64,000 bases of DNA from assembly GCA_030425285.1 (NCBI GenBank), contig JAUIAY010000013.1, positions 1 through 64,000 on the forward strand, written 5' to 3'. Below the pieces are notes generated by a model. The model was given only the letters and a program-made list of their open reading frames with translations. It made no database searches and had not been told where the DNA came from. Below are positions 36,189-47,460 of this stretch, one piece after another. The first letter of the stretch is position 1. Every line of letters begins with the position of its first letter. This DNA comes from Bacteroidia bacterium. GTDB lineage: Bacteria; Bacteroidota; Bacteroidia; Flavobacteriales; Flavobacteriaceae. The position numbers and the translations under genes were made by a program.

Positions 36189-37589
36189 TTAAACATGTAA
36201 GGCTCTATCACCGGTAGCAGCTAAAGCGGCTTCCTTTATAGCTTCGGTAAATGTTGGATGTGCATGTGACATTCTGGAAACATCTTCCGCAGAGGCTCTA
36301 TATTCCATAGCCACCACAGCTTCGGCAATCATATCGGCTGCACGTGCACCAATCATGTGAACACCTAAAATTTCATCGGTAGTTTTATCTGCCAATATCT
36401 TTACAAAACCATCCAAGTCCATACTCGCACGGCTTCTTCCCAACGCACGCATCGGGAATTGACCTACTTTATAATCAACACCAGCGTCCTTTAATTGCTC
36501 TTCGGTTTTACCAACAGAAGCGACTTCTGGCCAAGTATACACCACACCTGGAATTAAGTTATAATCGATATGTGGTTTTTGTCCTGCTAAAATTTCAGCT
36601 ACAAAAACACCTTCTTCTTCGGCTTTGTGAGCCAACATGGCGCCTTTAACCACATCTCCAATAGCATAAATGTTACTAGCCGATGTTTGTAAATGCTCAT
36701 TAACTTCAACCTGACCTCTATCGTTGAGCTTCACGCCTGCTGCTTCAGCATTTAAGCCATCCGTATATGGACGACGGCCAACAGATACTAAACAATAATC
36801 GCCTTTAAATTCTACCTCTTCGCCTTTTTTGTTATCGGCTTTGACAATGACCTCATCGCCTTTTCTTTCAACTGATTTTACTTTATGGGAAACATTGATA
36901 GAAAACTTTTGCTTCTTCAATACTTTATTCAATTCTTTAGATAGTCCAGAATCCATGGTTGGAATGATACGATCCATATATTCCACCACCGAAACTTCAG
37001 CACCTAAACGCTTGTAAACCTGTCCTAATTCCAAGCCAATGACACCACCACCAATAACAATTAAATGTTTTGGTATTTCTTTCAACTTTAAAGCTTCTGT
37101 AGAAGTTATAATACGCTCTTTGTCAATATTTATGAATGGCAAACTTGAAGGTTTACTTCCAGTCGCAATAATGGTGTTTTTAGCTTCAATTTCTTCTTCC
37201 TTATCACCTTTTATTAAGATGTGAGTCGCATCTTTAAACGAACCCAATCCTTGATACACATCAATCTTATTTTTCTTCATCAAGAAATCAATGCCACCTG
37301 TAGTTTGATCTACAACCGATTGCTTTCTGTTAATCATTTGCTTTAGGTTAACCTTTATCTCACCTGGAATATCGATACCATGCTCTTCAAAATGCTTTAC
37401 GGCATCTTCGTAGTGGTGAGAGGAATCTAAAAGCGCCTTACTTGGAATACAACCCACGTTTAAACAGGTGCCTCCCAAAGTGGCGTATTTCTCTATAATA
37501 GCTGTTTTCATTCCCAATTGGGCACAACGAATCGCTGCTACATACCCTCCAGGTCCAGAGCCTATAATGGCTACATCATATGAATTCAT
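36189..37589 (-). CDS. lpdA: dihydrolipoyl dehydrogenase
   Basis: 466 residues from the ATG at 37587-37589 (MNSYDVAIIGSGPGG); the frame extends five codons to a TTG, which I consider less likely. It has the FAD-binding GSGPGGYVAAIRCAQLG, the redox disulfide GGTCLNVGCIPSKALL, the NAD-binding GGGVIGLELGQVYKRLG, and the C-terminal dimer-interface His-Glu pair in HAHPTFTEAIKEA. It reoxidises lipoamide in the 2-oxoacid dehydrogenase and glycine-cleavage complexes. No E1/E2 gene is adjacent. A strong terminator follows. Confidence 0.97.
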   Translation of the reverse strand: MNSYDVAIIGSGPGGYVAAIRCAQLGMKTAIIEKYATLGGTCLNVGCIPSKALLDSSHHYEDAVKHFEEHGIDIPGEIKVNLKQMINRKQSVVDQTTGGIDFLMKKNKIDVYQGLGSFKDATHILIKGDKEEEIEAKNTIIATGSKPSSLPFINIDKERIITSTEALKLKEIPKHLIVIGGGVIGLELGQVYKRLGAEVSVVEYMDRIIPTMDSGLSKELNKVLKKQKFSINVSHKVKSVERKGDEVIVKADNKKGEEVEFKGDYCLVSVGRRPYTDGLNAEAAGVKLNDRGQVEVNEHLQTSASNIYAIGDVVKGAMLAHKAEEEGVFVAEILAGQKPHIDYNLIPGVVYTWPEVASVGKTEEQLKDAGVDYKVGQFPMRALGRSRASMDLDGFVKILADKTTDEILGVHMIGARAADMIAEAVVAMEYRASAEDVSRMSHAHPTFTEAIKEAALAATGDRALHV

Positions 37590-37615
37590 AAAGTAGTTTT
37601 TCAAAAGTTAATAAG

Positions 37616-37636
37616 ATGCTTCGACAAGCTCAGCAT
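37616..37636. repeat. REP-like palindrome
   Basis: Inverted repeat ATGCT-TCGACAAGCTC-AGCAT followed by GACA, in the lpd upstream region between lpd and the S41 peptidase gene. Confidence 0.55.
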
Positions 37637-37718
37637 GACAATGTTTCTAAAACGAATACAAAAATACAAATGTTTTATGGGTTGACCATAACAAAAGGGT
37701 TTGAAGATATGGTTAATT

Positions 37719-39329
37719 TCAATACCCGATTTGATTGGCTTTTCCGCTTCCGGAATAGCTCTTGTCTTTTTCAATATCCATTAAAATCCACTCCAATTCT
37801 GGATCTTTACCATTCAAGCGATCTTCGTGGGTTGGAACTATATAAACATCAGGTTTAATACCATAGCCATCAGGTTCTGTCTTGTATGGTGACTCAATTT
37901 GCATTAACCCAAACCGAATTTTAACTAAACTATTTGGCAACGTGTAATATTTGCAAATGCCGGCAACAGTTCCATTGTATGCGCCGCCTGTCTCCTCACC
38001 CACAAAAGTCGCCAGATTCAGAGCTTTCAGATTGGTTGAAATAATAGATGAAGCCGAAAATGAATTACCATTAATCAGCACATACACCTGACCTTTAAAA
38101 TTGTTATCCTTGGGCTGGCGTATTTTGCTGTACTTAAATTTGTAGTACAAGGTGTCGTTTACCTTTTGAGTTTTTAACAGGTTATGTGTCACAATTATGG
38201 GTGATAAAATAGCTGATACTATTTTTAAGCCTGTCGGACTTCCATTGGCCATGGCAAATGTCATAAACGGTACACGTGTGGTGACTTCGCTTTTATTTAT
38301 AAACTGATAAGGTTCCTGCGCCAAATACGAAAACAAATACTCAATTTCGCCAATGCGACCACCACCATTATCACGTAAGTCTAATATCAAATAAGGCGTG
38401 TCTAGCGAGTCTAACTTCTCGAAGCTTTCATTGTAAAATTCTTTGTAAGGACCATCAGAGAAACCTCTAATTTTCATTATGGCCACGGCATCATTTAAAT
38501 AATTGAAGTTTCTTATGTATTCCTTTCTGGATGGGTTATATCCCAGTTTTTTATTTAGCTTTCGTTTTTCCTTTTGAGCAACTTTAGCAGCCTTCCTTTC
38601 GGTTTTTGTCAAAGGTTTCACAGTGGTCGAATCTTTAGGCTTTTGGACGGAATCCGATTTTTTGTTTTTGTCAACGCGCTTTAAGACTCTAGTAAAAACA
38701 GAATCTCGTAACTTGAAAGTTAGCGGCACGCTATCCAAAAACCCTTTATCTCTGTAATACAACCTGGTAAATCCTTTACTAATAGCTCTATTATATAGAG
38801 TTGTGTTATAGCCATCGGAAGCTATTTGATTTTGATATTTAGTAATTAAATCTGCTGGATACTCGCCATCAATCTTCAGTACCTCACTGCCAATCAACGC
38901 TGAATCTGTGCGTGCTCCAGCAACCCATAACGCATCATCCAAATACTCGAAATCGAGTTCGTAGAGCTCAAATTTCTTTTTGTTAAGTGCTTTACGTTCT
39001 GCTTTGGTGAATTTTTCTTTTGGTGGTACTACCGAAATATGCCCTTGTCTAACCTCTCTAACTACAGGTGCCAACTTTTCATAAAACTCTTGACTGGTTA
39101 TAGGCTTGACAATAGTATTTTTAAGACTGTCGAATTTGAAATCGAGAGTTTCTTTGCTCGAGTATTGGTAAAGTCTTGGGTGATGCTTTCGCAGCTGTTT
39201 GTAAATAGCATCAACATCATCCTGTAAATCGGCAACACTATGTAAGCTAGTCACCTGGGCATTGTATTTTTCAACAGATTTACAAGAAACAATCAATAAT
39301 AAAGAGACTAAAAGCAGAATATGGCGCAT
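37719..39329 (-). CDS. S41 family peptidase, lipoprotein
   Basis: 536 residues. Lipoprotein signal with lipobox IVSC (Cys16), so it should be anchored in a membrane facing the periplasm. The tail-specific protease (C-terminal processing) domain covers about 275-510: LILDLRDNGGGRIGEIEYLFSYL, VYVLINGNSFSASSII with the nucleophile Ser, and FVGEETGGAYNG. Two Lys/Glu-rich inserts (103-120 and 218-262) share TKxERKA, and the second separates the N-terminal part from the protease core. Substrate unknown. Preceded by the CPBP gene about 75 bp upstream. Confidence 0.88.
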   Translation of the reverse strand: MRHILLLVSLLLIVSCKSVEKYNAQVTSLHSVADLQDDVDAIYKQLRKHHPRLYQYSSKETLDFKFDSLKNTIVKPITSQEFYEKLAPVVREVRQGHISVVPPKEKFTKAERKALNKKKFELYELDFEYLDDALWVAGARTDSALIGSEVLKIDGEYPADLITKYQNQIASDGYNTTLYNRAISKGFTRLYYRDKGFLDSVPLTFKLRDSVFTRVLKRVDKNKKSDSVQKPKDSTTVKPLTKTERKAAKVAQKEKRKLNKKLGYNPSRKEYIRNFNYLNDAVAIMKIRGFSDGPYKEFYNESFEKLDSLDTPYLILDLRDNGGGRIGEIEYLFSYLAQEPYQFINKSEVTTRVPFMTFAMANGSPTGLKIVSAILSPIIVTHNLLKTQKVNDTLYYKFKYSKIRQPKDNNFKGQVYVLINGNSFSASSIISTNLKALNLATFVGEETGGAYNGTVAGICKYYTLPNSLVKIRFGLMQIESPYKTEPDGYGIKPDVYIVPTHEDRLNGKDPELEWILMDIEKDKSYSGSGKANQIGY

Positions 39330-39403
39330 AATTATTTAAAAATGAATCACGAATAAACCTCATTTTTTTCAAAATAGAAAATGTTAGGTCTTAAAATTGG
39401 TTT

Positions 39404-40030
39404 TTAAGAAGGAAATCCTAACATAGAACCCATACCAACTGTAAACAACCAACTACCATAAATAGCATGTTCAATAGTTACCAAAGTTGTTGAGCGCGTA
39501 TTTTTGAACGTGTAAGCAAACAACAAACCGCCACAAAAAGTCAACAAAAGCACCAACGTGTTTTGAAAAAACAAATGCGCCAAAGAAAATAAAACAGCAT
39601 TAATAAAAATCACTAATCCTTCAGATGAAAATAGTGCTTCATAACGCTTAAAGAAAAACGTGCGGTAAATCAATTCCTGCGGATATACCGAAAACACCGA
39701 ATAGACAAACAATATGGCAACCCATAGTAACGGTTTGTTTAAAACCACCACAAACAAATTCTCTACATCAACAAAAACCATGTATAAAACCGTGACAACA
39801 CTTATAATCAACAGTTTAAACAATGTGTGCTTCCAAAATGCTTTCCAATTCAGGTTTGAAGACATTTTAAGCTGCAATTTTTCAATTCTAATCAATACAA
39901 ATAGCACGTAAAGAAACCCCAATACTCCCAGACACAGTTTAACAACCAATGGGTAATTCAACACCAAACTCACTGGAAAAAGCACAAATAGAATAAAAGA
40001 CTCACTTAATTTATACGTAACCGATTGCAT
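39404..40030 (-). CDS. CPBP-family intramembrane protease
   Basis: 208 residues with about six hydrophobic helices. The CPBP (Abi, Rce1-like) signatures are YPQELIYRTFFFKRY (motif 1, with Gln-Glu instead of the common Glu-Glu), NAVLFSLAHLFF (motif 2 His) and IEHAIYGSWLF (motif 3 His). Such proteases cleave membrane-embedded substrates or process prenylated proteins or bacteriocins; no substrate is evident. It starts directly at the end of the Lrp-type regulator gene, so the two are translationally coupled. Confidence 0.85.
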   Translation of the reverse strand: MQSVTYKLSESFILFVLFPVSLVLNYPLVVKLCLGVLGFLYVLFVLIRIEKLQLKMSSNLNWKAFWKHTLFKLLIISVVTVLYMVFVDVENLFVVVLNKPLLWVAILFVYSVFSVYPQELIYRTFFFKRYEALFSSEGLVIFINAVLFSLAHLFFQNTLVLLLTFCGGLLFAYTFKNTRSTTLVTIEHAIYGSWLFTVGMGSMLGFPS

Positions 40031-40492
40031 CTATGAAATGTTTATAGCCGTAGTATGTTTGACTTCGTTAATTACAAACATACTATGCGTACTACCAATG
40101 TGATTAATGGACGTCAATTTATTGACCATAAATTCCCGAAAGTCTTCCATATCCGAAACAACAACTTTTAACAGATAGTCGTAATCACCGCTAATGTGAT
40201 AGCATTCGGCCACCTCCTTTAAATTGGCTACTTCACGTTCAAACTTTGTGACGTACTCTTGTGCATGTTGCACCAATTTAATGTGGCAAAAAGCCACAAA
40301 ATCTTTGTTTACTTCCTGCTTATTAATCAGAGCCACATATTTGTCAATGACACCACTGCGCTCCAACTTTCGGATACGCTCATAAACAGCCGTCACCGAA
40401 AGATTCAATTTGTTAGAAAGTTCTTTATTGGTTTGCTTGGAATCCTGTTGCAGGTAGTCCAATAGTTTTATATCAATCGTATCCAGTGTCAT
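40031..40492 (-). CDS. Lrp/AsnC-family transcriptional regulator
   Basis: 153 residues. N-terminal winged helix-turn-helix (DTIDIKLLDYLQQDSKQTNKELSNKLNLSVTAVYERIRKLE split across about 4-42) and a C-terminal RAM/ligand-sensing domain with VAECYHISGDYDYLLKVVVSDM and the GSTHSMFVINEVKHTT end. It binds amino acids to modulate promoters. It is divergent from a Cys/Met-metabolism PLP enzyme 166 bp away, a usual sign that it controls that gene. It is followed immediately by the CPBP gene. Confidence 0.94.
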   Translation of the reverse strand: MTLDTIDIKLLDYLQQDSKQTNKELSNKLNLSVTAVYERIRKLERSGVIDKYVALINKQEVNKDFVAFCHIKLVQHAQEYVTKFEREVANLKEVAECYHISGDYDYLLKVVVSDMEDFREFMVNKLTSINHIGSTHSMFVINEVKHTTAINIS

Positions 40493-40600
40493 GACATTGA
40501 AAATTTTTCAGCTAATCGATAATCTATGCGCGAAATAATTACACAAAAACTAAATTAACTTATTTTGACAGTTTTATTTTCTAAATATAACCTAATATAT

Positions 40601-40610
40601 TGATATATCA
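40601..40610. promoter_or_regulatory. candidate Lrp operator palindrome
   Basis: TGATATATCA, a perfect 10-bp palindrome embedded in an AT-rich tract in the Lrp/PLP-enzyme divergent region, about 50 bp before the PLP gene start. Assignment to Lrp rests on position and on the AT-rich symmetric sites that Lrp proteins prefer. Confidence 0.3.
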
Positions 40611-40658
40611 TCTAAAAATATAGACTTTTACCGTACCATAAACTTAAATCGATACACA

Positions 40659-41864
40659 ATGGCCTTTAAACCAGCAAACAACATACAAGACTTACAATAC
40701 TTTGGAGAATTTGGAGGTGTAAATCCTTCCATTTCGGATTCGTCAACCTATACCTTTTTATCAGCCAAAACCATGTTCGATACCTTTGAAGGCAATGCGG
40801 ATGGTTGTTATCTCTATTCACGCCACTCATCCCCTTCTAACCTATATTTAGGCGAAGCATTGGCAGCTATGGAAGGTACCGAAACCGCGAATGTTACGGC
40901 ATCAGGTATGGGTGCTATAACGCCTGTTATTATGCAACTGTGTGGTTCGGGCGATCATGTTGTGTCTAGTAGAACTATTTATGGTGGTACTTATGCCTTC
41001 TTAAAAAACTTTACACCTCGATTTAATATTGAAACATCCTTTGTGGATATCACAAAACTGGATGTTGTAGAAGCGGCGATTACTAAAAATACGAAGGTTT
41101 TGTATTGCGAATCAGTGAGCAACCCACTTTTGGAAGTAGCTGATATTGAAGGTTTATCTAAAATAGCCAAAAAACATAACTTAAAATTAGTGGTTGATAA
41201 TACATTTTCACCATTATCTATTTCTCCTGCAAAGTTAGGAGCCGATGTAGTTATTCACAGTTTAACAAAATTCATTAATGGATCCAGTGATACGGTTGGT
41301 GGTGTTGTGTGTGGTACCCAAGAATTCATCAATGATCTACGAAACGTCAATGATGGTGCTTGCATGTTGTTAGGTTCTACTATGGACAGCTTGCGTTCTG
41401 CTTCGGTTTTAAAAAACTTAAGAACCTTGCACATCAGAATGCAACAGCATAGTAAAAATGCCAGTTATTTAGCAGAAAAGTTTGAAAATGATGGTTTAAA
41501 AACGGTTTACCCAGGTTTAAAATCGCATCCTTCACATGAGTTGTTCAAAAGCATGATGAACAAACAATATGGATTTGGCGGTATGCTAACCATTGATGTG
41601 GGATCTCTTGACAAGGCCAATGAGCTTATGGAAATGATGCAAGAAAAGAATTTAGGTTATTTGGCTGTAAGCCTTGGTTTTTACAAAACATTGTTTTCTG
41701 CTCCTGGCAGCTCTACATCTTCCGAAATACCTGAAGACGAACAAGAGGAAATGGGTCTAAGTGATGGTTTGATTCGTTTCTCCATTGGACTAGATGCCGA
41801 TATTGAACGCACTTACAATATGATGCGTGAGTGTATGGAAAAATTGTCTATCGAGATTAATTAA
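40659..41864 (+). CDS. Cys/Met-metabolism PLP-dependent enzyme, methionine gamma-lyase-like
   Basis: 401 residues, fold type I PLP enzyme. YSRHSSPSNLYLGEALAAMEGTE, TASGMGAITPVI, YCESVSNPLLEVADI, DNTFSPLSISP, and the PLP-lysine in VIHSLTKFINGSSDTVGG. The family includes methionine gamma-lyase, cystathionine gamma-lyase and O-acetylhomoserine sulfhydrylase; divergence with an Lrp regulator favours a catabolic lyase, but sequence alone does not settle it. Its 3' end overlaps the convergent secreted-protein gene by 4 bp. Confidence 0.85.
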   Translation: MAFKPANNIQDLQYFGEFGGVNPSISDSSTYTFLSAKTMFDTFEGNADGCYLYSRHSSPSNLYLGEALAAMEGTETANVTASGMGAITPVIMQLCGSGDHVVSSRTIYGGTYAFLKNFTPRFNIETSFVDITKLDVVEAAITKNTKVLYCESVSNPLLEVADIEGLSKIAKKHNLKLVVDNTFSPLSISPAKLGADVVIHSLTKFINGSSDTVGGVVCGTQEFINDLRNVNDGACMLLGSTMDSLRSASVLKNLRTLHIRMQQHSKNASYLAEKFENDGLKTVYPGLKSHPSHELFKSMMNKQYGFGGMLTIDVGSLDKANELMEMMQEKNLGYLAVSLGFYKTLFSAPGSSTSSEIPEDEQEEMGLSDGLIRFSIGLDADIERTYNMMRECMEKLSIEIN

Positions 41865-42583
41865 TCCGCTTTAATTAATTCAATATTCATGGTAGCGGCA
41901 TTTGACTTAATTATGACACTGCCGTTTGTTATATCAGGGAAAAGATATATTTGTTCATTTGAACTCAAATAGACAATTTTATTCATATGAAGGCTAATAT
42001 CCCTCAATTCGTCTACTTGTGTATGCGCAAATGAACCTTCAATAATATCGGATGAATTGGTGCTTTTCGCCAGATAGAAACCCAAATTAATTGGACTTCC
42101 GGCTGTTTTTAAAACAGATACCGAATAAGTGACTCTATAATACCCTGAAACTGTGATTTGAAAGTTATCACTGTTACAAATAACTCCCTCACTAACAGCC
42201 ACAGAGCCAAAGTTTATGGGCGTATTACTGTTTAAAGACTGCGTAGAGCTTGATGAACTCCTATATATATCTCCAAAAATCTTTGAATCAACACTAATCT
42301 TATTCCACTTACTATTAGACCAATAGTAAAACCCTGGAGTAACATCATTCACAGTATTAATATTATAAACTAGCAAACTTATTTCAGGGTTGGCAATCGT
42401 GACAATATCCAAAGTAGATGTTAATCCTATTCTAGGAAGTAAAACCCCAGAATTTGAACTCTCAATATCCAAAATTGATGATGTATGTGGATTTGTTGTA
42501 CCAATACCCACCTGCGCATTTATGGCAAAAGAAAAACAAAAAAACAAGCAAAATGAAAGCTTAAAAATTTCTGTTGAATACAT
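41861..42583 (-). CDS. secreted flavobacterial surface protein of unknown function
   Basis: 240 residues. The signal peptide ends at INAQ, followed by VGIGTTNPHTSSILDIES and GVLLPRIGLTS, the N-terminal signature of a large family of Bacteroidota exported proteins. The rest is beta-rich (YRVTYSVSVLK, INLGFYLAKS, IYLFPDITNGSVIIKS) and might be a C1q/TNF-like jelly roll, but no T9SS tail is present. A perfect TATCTTTG -7 box on the minus strand at 42603-42610 lies 19 bp upstream. It follows the PLP gene convergently. Confidence 0.72.
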   Translation of the reverse strand: MYSTEIFKLSFCLFFCFSFAINAQVGIGTTNPHTSSILDIESSNSGVLLPRIGLTSTLDIVTIANPEISLLVYNINTVNDVTPGFYYWSNSKWNKISVDSKIFGDIYRSSSSSTQSLNSNTPINFGSVAVSEGVICNSDNFQITVSGYYRVTYSVSVLKTAGSPINLGFYLAKSTNSSDIIEGSFAHTQVDELRDISLHMNKIVYLSSNEQIYLFPDITNGSVIIKSNAATMNIELIKAD

Positions 42584-42812
42584 AGGTCAAATATTGGTAT
42601 AACAAAGATATTATATAGCTGATTATTTAGATGTTATTAGAAGCTTAATTAGATGAAATATCCAATTATATAGCTGTGATGTAAAACAATAAAGGTTCAA
42701 ACATAAAGTAAGATAGATTTTCATAAGAGCATTATATTAAAAAGTGCTGCTTTCTTGCTCCATTTGCACAGCTTGAAGTAAAATCGTAACATTACAAATC
42801 AAAAACAAACGT

Positions 42813-44285
42813 ATGCAAGACGACGACAATATTTCTGAATTTAAAGCAGATAACCAAAACATAATTAAAAACAAAGCCTTAAGCTTTGGTGAAGCTATGA
42901 TACCCGTAATCATCTTGATGGCTATGCTAGCTTATAACATTTTTTTTGCTGATGGTGCTTGGCTTGGAGATTATTCCAATCAAATAATACTACTTCTTGG
43001 TGGTGTTACTGCTGCAGTTGTTGGACTATTCAACAAAGTGTCTTTTGGAAGAATGCTCACTGAAATTTGGGAAAACTTAAAAAGTGTTTTTATACCAGTA
43101 ATGATTTTGTTTTTAGTAGGTGCGCTAGCAGGTACTTGGCTTGTTAGTGGTGTTATTCCTGCTATGGTTTATTATGGATTACAAGTATTAAGTCCGAGTA
43201 TATTTCTACCTGCTTCTGTTATCATTTCAGCTGTTATATCTATTGCTACTGGTAGCTCTTGGACAACTTCAGCAACAGTAGGTATTGCCTTGGTAGGTAT
43301 TGGTTCAGCATTAGGTATCAACCCAGGAATGATTGCAGGCGCAGTAATTTCTGGTGCTTATTTTGGAGATAAAATGTCCCCTTTAAGTGATACTACTAAT
43401 TTGGCTCCAGCTATGGCTGGAACCGACTTGTTTACTCACATTAAGTATATGGCTTTCACTACTGTTCCTACAATTATTATTACACTTATAGTTTTTACCA
43501 TTATTAGTATGAATATAGACACTACTGGTAATACTGACATTAGCAATCTGTTAGAAAGTATTAAGAGGTCTTTTAATATAACTCCTTGGTTGTTTTTGGT
43601 TCCAGCTGCTGTAATAGTTTTAATTTTACTAAAGACTAAACCGCTTATTGCTTTAGGTGCTGGGATCATTTTAGCCGCTATTTTTGCTTTTATTTTTCAA
43701 CCAGACATTTTATCTGGCTTATCTGAAACAAAATTTAAAGCCATCATAAATGCTGTGTTTACAGATACTGCTATAGAAACAGACAATGTAAAACTCAACG
43801 ATTTATTTACCGCTGGAGGCATGAAAGGCATGCTTTGGACAATTTACCTTATTCTTTGCGCTATGGTTTTTGGTGGTGTTATGGATGCTATTGGTGCTTT
43901 ATCTAGAATTACACAAGCTCTATTGTCTATTGCAACAACTGTTTTTGGATTATTTGCAAGTACCGTTATTAGTTGTTTAGGATTGAACGCTATTGCTTCT
44001 GATCAATATTTAGCAATTGTCATACCTGGTAAAATGTTTAAAAAGGCTTATGAAGACAAAGGACTTGCTCCTGAAAATTTAAGTCGTACTTTGGAAGATT
44101 CTGGGACTGTAACTTCTGTTTTAGTTCCTTGGAACACATGTGGCGCCTATCAATCTGAAGTTTTAAACGTTGATGTCAGTCAATACTTTTTCTTTGCCAT
44201 ATTTAATTGGTTAAGCCCTTTTATGACACTACTTTTTGCCGCTTTCAATATTAAAATTAGACAGTTAAGAGGTAAATTGGCATAA
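42813..44285 (+). CDS. NhaC-family Na+/H+ antiporter
   Basis: 490 residues with about 11-12 transmembrane helices. Recognisable NhaC/Na_H_antiporter features: AIGA-like small-residue helices, IATGSSWTTSATVGIALVGIGSALG, ISGAYFGDKMSPLSDTTNLAPAMAG and the repeated C-terminal SCLGLNAIASDQYLAIVIPGKMF / TLEDSGTVTSVLVPWNTCGAY. It exchanges Na+ (or another cation, possibly with an organic anion such as lactate or malate, in some relatives) for protons across the inner membrane. Monocistronic by its neighbours. Confidence 0.92.
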   Translation: MQDDDNISEFKADNQNIIKNKALSFGEAMIPVIILMAMLAYNIFFADGAWLGDYSNQIILLLGGVTAAVVGLFNKVSFGRMLTEIWENLKSVFIPVMILFLVGALAGTWLVSGVIPAMVYYGLQVLSPSIFLPASVIISAVISIATGSSWTTSATVGIALVGIGSALGINPGMIAGAVISGAYFGDKMSPLSDTTNLAPAMAGTDLFTHIKYMAFTTVPTIIITLIVFTIISMNIDTTGNTDISNLLESIKRSFNITPWLFLVPAAVIVLILLKTKPLIALGAGIILAAIFAFIFQPDILSGLSETKFKAIINAVFTDTAIETDNVKLNDLFTAGGMKGMLWTIYLILCAMVFGGVMDAIGALSRITQALLSIATTVFGLFASTVISCLGLNAIASDQYLAIVIPGKMFKKAYEDKGLAPENLSRTLEDSGTVTSVLVPWNTCGAYQSEVLNVDVSQYFFFAIFNWLSPFMTLLFAAFNIKIRQLRGKLA

Positions 44286-44320
44286 TTTATAGCTTCATAA
44301 ATTTTTAAAATATTATTGCA

Positions 44321-44350
44321 TTGCCAAGGCATTTGTTATATGTATCTTTG
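44321..44350 (+). promoter_or_regulatory. Bacteroidota-type promoter of the peroxiredoxin gene
   Basis: TTG (44321-44323), 19 bases, then TATCTTTG (44343-44350), fitting TTG-N(17-23)-TAnnTTTG. The ATG follows 41 bp downstream. Confidence 0.7.
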
Positions 44351-44391
44351 CAGCCGAAAATTAATTTTTAACACAAAAAAGCAACTTAAAA

Positions 44392-45030
44392 ATGGCTGTA
44401 TTAGTAGGAAAAAAAGCACCTCAATTTAATGCACAAGCAGTAGTAAACGGACGTGAATTCGTTGACAATTTTTCATTAGATCAATTCATTGGAAAAAGTC
44501 ATGTAGTATTATTCTTTTACCCAAAGGATTTCACATTTGTTTGCCCAACTGAATTACACGCTTTTCAAGAAAAATTGGAAGCATTCAAATCTAGAAACAC
44601 GGAAGTTGTAGCAGTATCAACAGATACGGAACAATCTCACTGGGGTTGGTTACAACTAGATAAAAATAATGGTGGTATTAAAGGAATCACTTATCCATTG
44701 GTAGCTGATACCAATAAAACCATTTCTAAAAACTATGACGTTTTAGCTGGTGATTATTTTTATGATGAAAATGATATGTTACAAGCTGATGGTGAGTTAA
44801 TCGCTTACAGAGGTTTATTCTTAATTGACAAAGAAGGTATTGTACGCCACCAAATTGTAAACGATTTACCTCTAGGTAGAAATGTTGATGAAGCTATCCG
44901 TATGGTAGATGCCTTACAGTTTGTTGAAGAAAACGGAGAAGTTTGTCCAGCAAACTGGAACAAAGGAAAAACTGGTATGCAAGCAACTCACGAGGGTGTT
45001 GCTGAATTTTTAGAAAACCACGTAAACTAA
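44392..45030 (+). CDS. typical 2-Cys peroxiredoxin (AhpC/Prx1 type)
   Basis: 212 residues. The peroxidatic Cys lies in DFTFVCPTELHAF and the resolving Cys in GEVCPANWNKG, giving the typical 2-Cys arrangement of the AhpC/Prx1 group. It reduces H2O2, peroxynitrite and organic peroxides with electrons from thioredoxin or AhpF (no ahpF here). It has its own promoter at 44321-44350 and a bidirectional terminator shared with katG. Part of a peroxide-defence cluster with katG and tpx. Confidence 0.95.
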   Translation: MAVLVGKKAPQFNAQAVVNGREFVDNFSLDQFIGKSHVVLFFYPKDFTFVCPTELHAFQEKLEAFKSRNTEVVAVSTDTEQSHWGWLQLDKNNGGIKGITYPLVADTNKTISKNYDVLAGDYFYDENDMLQADGELIAYRGLFLIDKEGIVRHQIVNDLPLGRNVDEAIRMVDALQFVEENGEVCPANWNKGKTGMQATHEGVAEFLENHVN

Positions 45031-45052
45031 ATTCTAGTTTAACCCTTTAAAT

Positions 45053-45087
45053 AAAAAGCCTACTCAAATGAGTAGGCTTTTCTTTTT
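45053..45087. terminator. bidirectional terminator between peroxiredoxin and katG
   Basis: Perfect stem AAAAGCCTACTCA / TGAGTAGGCTTTT with loop AA, followed by a T-run on the plus strand and an A-run on the other side. It serves both convergent genes. Confidence 0.9.
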
Positions 45088-45102
45088 AATCAATACACGA
45101 AG

Positions 45103-47277
<2,175 letters not shown>

Positions 47278-47460
47278 TTATTGATTTATCTTGTTCTAAT
47301 TCCATAAAGTTAGCAATTACTAATCAAAAAAAAATTCATCGCTTATTTTGAAATACTATATCAGAATTGATAAAATTTATTTAGACATTTTTAGATTAGT
47401 TTCATTTAACCAATCGGCTTTTTATTGTTACATTTATACCTAATAATTTTAATAAACATT

